In this document: positions 48,211-64,000 of the stretch, one piece after another
How the letters are laid out: each line of letters starts with the position of its first letter
Numbering within the stretch: the stretch's first letter is position 1
Assembly: GCA_018105865.1 (NCBI GenBank)
Contig: CM030870.1
Coordinates: forward strand, 5,628,120-5,692,119
Length of the DNA stretch: 64,000 bases
From: Metaphire vulgaris
Taxonomy: Eukaryota; Annelida; Clitellata; Crassiclitellata; Megascolecidae
Direction of reading: 5' to 3'
The notes under the pieces: generated by a model
Database searches by the model: none
Told to the model about the DNA's origin: nothing
The model's input: the letters and a program-made list of their open reading frames with translations, nothing else
Position numbers and translations under genes: made by a program

Positions 48211-48401
48211 ACAAAATATTCAGCTGGCCAGCATGATCATGGAGTTATAAATTTATAATAATTACTCCATGAGCATGATCTCCATCTATTCCGACAATGA
48301 CAACTAGTAAGTATGGTAAGCCAACACTTATTGTCTGCCTATTTAAAACGGTTCTTGAAAATAGGAATTTTAGCCCATGTGTATTTCTACATACAGTAAT
48401 A

Positions 48402-48620
48402 ATATACAGTGGTTCTCAGACCCCTTTGTCTCGCGGACCACTTTTGAGTGTCAAAAATTTTTCGCGGACCACCTGAGAAATATGAAACCAGTGTCTGTCG
48501 AAAAAGCTCGACAAGCAAAAAAAACGTTATCCGTAATTTTTTTTCACAATATGCCACGGACCACTAGACGCCCTCTCGCGGACCACTTTTGGTCCGCGGA
48601 CCACGGATTGAGAACCGCTG
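48402..48620 (+). mobile_element. hAT-type MITE, CAGTGGTTCTCA family
   Basis: The ends CAGTGGTTCTCAGACC and GGATTGAGAACCGCTG are a common hAT pattern. CAGTAATA follows the right end directly and also occurs just before the left end, separated from it by five bases. It has a GACAAGCAAAAAAAACG module inside. Confidence 0.8.
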
Positions 48621-48699
48621 CAGTAATAAATACACCCACGCAACTTGTATATCCACAACCACAACACACTGCTATCGAAACGGGCTCGACAAACAGGAC

Positions 48700-49261
48700 C
48701 ACTTTAAGAAAGCGTCAGGGGTGACAAGAACCAAAACTTCTTGAAACTCCCGCACCCACACGGGACAATTTTGAGCCTATTAAACGTCTGGCACAAACGG
48801 ATCGAAAATTTTTTAATCCCACAAGTGGTCGACAGCCGAGAACGGCACCGGTCGCCTCTGCTCACCGAGACCTGTAATTAGACACGTCGCAACCCTGTCC
48901 TCCCTTCAGTCTATCGCCATCATCATCACCACCATCAGCGCCCGTTCTCTCTCTCTCTCCCTCTCTCTCTCTCTCTCTTTCTACAGCACACGCACACACA
49001 CAGCGCGAGTGAGAGATAGAAAAAGTAGACCCTTGATGGACGGACGGACGAGCGGACGAATTGGCGGACAGAAGGCCTGACGTCACTCGACCTGAGAGAG
49101 AGAGAAGACAGATCGGAGAAGGAGAGAGAGAGAGTGCATGACGACTGATTTGACCCCCTCGTCAAACTGATCCGTATTCGCTGGGGTCGACGTCGTATCC
49201 GGAACGCGTCGGGAGGTTATTTTCGTGGACTGTTCCGATCCGTGGGAGCCTCGGGGGACGG
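48700..49261 (+). promoter_or_regulatory. probable MTA promoter and 5' leader
   Basis: The region is richer in CpG than its surroundings. It holds CT and GA runs, a palindromic CRE-like TGACGTCA (49078-49085) and two short upstream ATG frames (49036-49080 and 49138-49170) before the MTA start. The transcription start is not identified. Confidence 0.5.
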
Positions 49262-61297
<12,036 letters not shown>

Positions 61298-61349
61298 GTA
61301 TTTCCTCAAAGCTATTGTCTTGTAGGCCTTCATTTTACAGCAAATGTAA

Positions 61350-61645
61350 TCTTAAACTTCTATAGCGCCACTTCAGAATTCACAGGGGCATCAGCCGATG
61401 GCACGCCAGATCAAAATCATTTAAGGTTAAGGTTAAAGGTCAAGGTTAAATCCAGGGTATCCGGCCGGACAGACAGGTGACAGTCTATGGTGGCCTGCTT
61501 CACACCAATGGTAGCAAGTACAGCTGAGTTGACTGGGTGAACGCCTACAGAAAAATAAACTAAATGGTGTGGTCGCAGCTGGGATTTGAACCCCATGTCT
61601 CATGACTGGCTGTTCATGCTAATCGCTGGACCACCGCACCAGTGT
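61350..61645 (-). mobile_element. full-length tRNA-type SINE
   Basis: Read on the minus strand: a tRNA-like head with GGGGTTCAAATCCC (B-box), the central CAGTCAACTCAGCTG block, CCACCATAGACTGTCACCTG, GGCCGGATACCCTGGATT, and the tail GCCATCGGCTGATGCCCC then GCGCTATAGAAG. It links all partial SINE pieces in the window into one family. Confidence 0.85.
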
Positions 61646-61728
61646 GTATAATCATTCTTTGTCTGTAATTATTGTGTAATAACAGGGCTTAGTAGGATCT
61701 GTATAAGAACCACTATGTTTCACCCATT

Positions 61729-61770
61729 CATTCATTCATTCATTCATTCATTCATTCATTCATTCATTCA
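61729..61770 (+). repeat. (CATT)n microsatellite
   Basis: About ten TTCA units in the MTA intron after exon 17. Confidence 0.95.
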
Positions 61771-61998
61771 CATGATGGTCTTTCTGTGGAATCTCATACT
61801 TTGCCCTCTTGTCATCTAGTACAGTGCTTCCCAAACGTTTAAGGTTATTGGACTGGTAGAACATTTTCCTATGGCAGCCAGGACCGGTACCATTTATTTA
61901 TTAAGTTCTTCATCCTATATATATATATATATATGTGTATATATATATGTGTGTATATATATATATGTGTGTGTATATATATATATGTGTGTGTATTA

Positions 61999-63949
61999 GG
62001 GTGGTCCTCAAATGTACACAAAATTTTAAAAGTAGATTTTATTGAAGTGCTTTTTGCTTAAACTGTTCATTTTCTAATAAAAATCATTGCTACCAAGTTT
62101 GGCATTCATAGGCCCTTATTAACCACTGTCACACTTACATTGAAAATTACAAACAGGGTCATTCCAAGACAATGCAGCCAGTATTTAGACAATTGTTCAC
62201 CATACCATCTCAGATCTGCAAGAAATTTGCAGGGCTTGAAGTACAGCTCAAGTTGAGTAAATCTTGAAATTTTCAGCTAGTTTTGTCAAAAACTCTCAGA
62301 GATATGATATTTTGAAGATACGGGGCTAATCACGAGTCAACGCTACGTGTTATGTTTTACGATTTTTGAAGTTTAATATCTTGAGAAAAACAGCAGATAT
62401 CAGGCTGAAATTTGCAGTGTGCATACACTTTTCCCAGCTGAGTTGACTGGTATATTAATCTTTATCATAGGTGCTACACAGCATGCTCTAAAAATGTCAA
62501 AACATCCCATAGCAGCCAGTTTTCACCGATATTTGACCCTTTATTACCATGAATCAGCAAAACGTTAGACTATGTTTGTTGTGTCTTTATGTTACTACAT
62601 ATATGTACTCATCAACTAAGCAAAGGTCGGCTGTAATCAAAGCATGGTTGTGCGCATTTTACTGAAGCACAAGGATACCAAAAGTACGACAGATCGACCC
62701 CGTTGCGGTCAGCCCAGGAAGTCAGCCACCAGAGGCAATAGAGTCCTGATCAGAACATCTCCTGATAACCGGAAGCTAACGTTTCCTGAACTTCTTCTGA
62801 GAGAAAACTATATAATTCATTAGTAAGGCCTTGTCTAGAATACTGTGTTGTCAGTCATGAGAAAAAGTTTTCTTCAGTGATGAAAGCACATTTTGCAGCC
62901 TATGGAACCATGGCAAGATTTTTGTAAGAAGGTTCCCAACATGAAGAATAGAAACCGGAGTGCCTAAACATGTCAGTGTTAACGAAAGTTATGATGTGTG
63001 GATGTATGGCAGCCAGTGGGGTTGGGAGACTTCATATTGTTGACTGGATGGTGAATGCAGATAAATACATTGACATTCTAGAGATATTCTAGAGAAATGT
63101 ATGCTGCCATCAGCTAAACAGCTGTTTCCTAGCAAGTATTTGTTTCAGGACTGCAATGCACCCTGTCTCAGAGCGAAAACTGTTGCTTGTAGGAAGAAGA
63201 ATCATGGAGTTCAGTCCATTGATTTGCCGGCTCAGTCACCTGATCTTGACACTATTGAGAACTTGTAGTAGTAGTGTACATACTGCATAATGTACAGTAG
63301 TAGTGTCAGCCGAGATTACCAAGAATCAGCCTCAGAAAAGGCGCGAGCTGATTGAGTCTCTAATTGCAGCTTGGAATCACATCATAACACATGAGCACCT
63401 TGTCAAATTGGTCCATTCCATGCCACACAGATGTCATTTAGTCAGAAAGAACAAGGGTTGGCCCATAAAGTACTAATGACAACAATAAATAAAAACGGCC
63501 CTTTCAAGGCTACCTTATAAAATTCAAAAGCAATTATTGCGCTAAAGTAGTTAGAACGCGCACCATATCATGCGAACTCCCGCGAGTGACCATTTTAGTA
63601 AAGATTCAAGAAATCACACAGTGGCCATATTTCCTCATAAAAGTCTGGGAAAAGTGCATAATCAAGTGACATCACATACAGAAATGGAGGCAGAATTAAA
63701 ATTGATACAAAACAATATATAATAACCACCAATTCTACAAGAAAATCTGATAATAATATCAAAAATTTATTAAAATACTTGGTTTACCAATGCAAGACTT
63801 TTCACACACTGTAAATATAGGGGTCGTGTGACAGTACTAAATATGTTTAGATTCGATTGGAGTTTTTCCCAATTTGTTTTTATCCCAAATGGAACAGGAA
63901 AATGCAAAAGCACTTTGAAAAAGTATAACTTTGCTTTTGAGGACCACCC
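61999..63949 (+). mobile_element. Tc1/mariner-type transposon with dead transposase
   Basis: The ends GGGTGGTCCTCAAA and TTTGAGGACCACCC are flanked by TA inside a TA/TG microsatellite. Between about 62640 and 63270 a broken transposase is visible: DRPRCGQPRKSATRGNR (helix-turn-helix side), FSDESTFCSLW, CGCMAASGVGRLHIVDWMV, FQDCNAPC and DLPAQSPDLDTIENL, the DDE-type hallmarks. Stops and shifts make it inactive. Confidence 0.9.
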
Positions 63950-63951
63950 TA

Positions 63952-64000
<49 letters not shown>
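63952..64000 (+). repeat. (TA)n microsatellite at the window edge
   Basis: Uninterrupted TA units continuing past the window. It is the right half of the array that the Tc1-type element split (left half 61918-61996). Confidence 0.95.

Overview
This window looks like nuclear DNA of an intron-rich bilaterian animal, probably a marine lophotrochozoan such as a mollusc, brachiopod, annelid or nemertean. The phylum clue is a myoinhibitory-peptide (allatostatin-B type) precursor with W(X7-8)W-amide repeats, the spacing I know from annelids and molluscs. The genes have GT-AG introns, and the intergenic DNA is packed with short inverted-repeat transposons, tRNA-type SINEs, LINE tails and microsatellites. 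I see no bacterial, viral, CRISPR or rRNA features.

Eight protein-coding loci can be supported. On the minus strand: a claudin/PMP22-like four-pass membrane protein (2169-5165, 3 exons), an intronless TENT2/GLD-2 poly(A) polymerase (8317-9477), ERG28 (13674-14177) and the MIP neuropeptide precursor (36454-37478, reading frame broken twice). On the plus strand: WTAP (15798-21758, 7 exons, complete), an unrecognised 7-exon gene (24301-30875), ZNRD2/SSSCA1 (40955-46378, 4 exons, complete) and MTA, a NuRD subunit (49262-61297, 17 exons seen, 3' end outside the window). Exons were joined by phase: in each spliced model every junction keeps the reading frame.

The genes are not an operon or pathway cluster. 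Three act on RNA or chromatin (TENT2: cytoplasmic polyadenylation; WTAP: m6A writer complex; MTA: NuRD deacetylase complex). ERG28 and WTAP are head to head, about 1.6 kb apart.

The space between and inside the genes holds at least ten families of short non-autonomous DNA transposons. Many keep intact 8-bp target duplications (hAT type), TTAA ends (piggyBac type) or TA duplications (Tc1/mariner/pogo type), and several are nested. Some touch gene structure: one sits on the WTAP exon 6 splice donor, one starts just after the TENT2 stop codon, a LINE-type tail forms the tract before MTA exon 13, and a SINE tail seeded a GATT microsatellite 6 bp from a claudin-gene splice donor. The strongest leads are the frame-split MIP precursor and these transposon-gene junctions.
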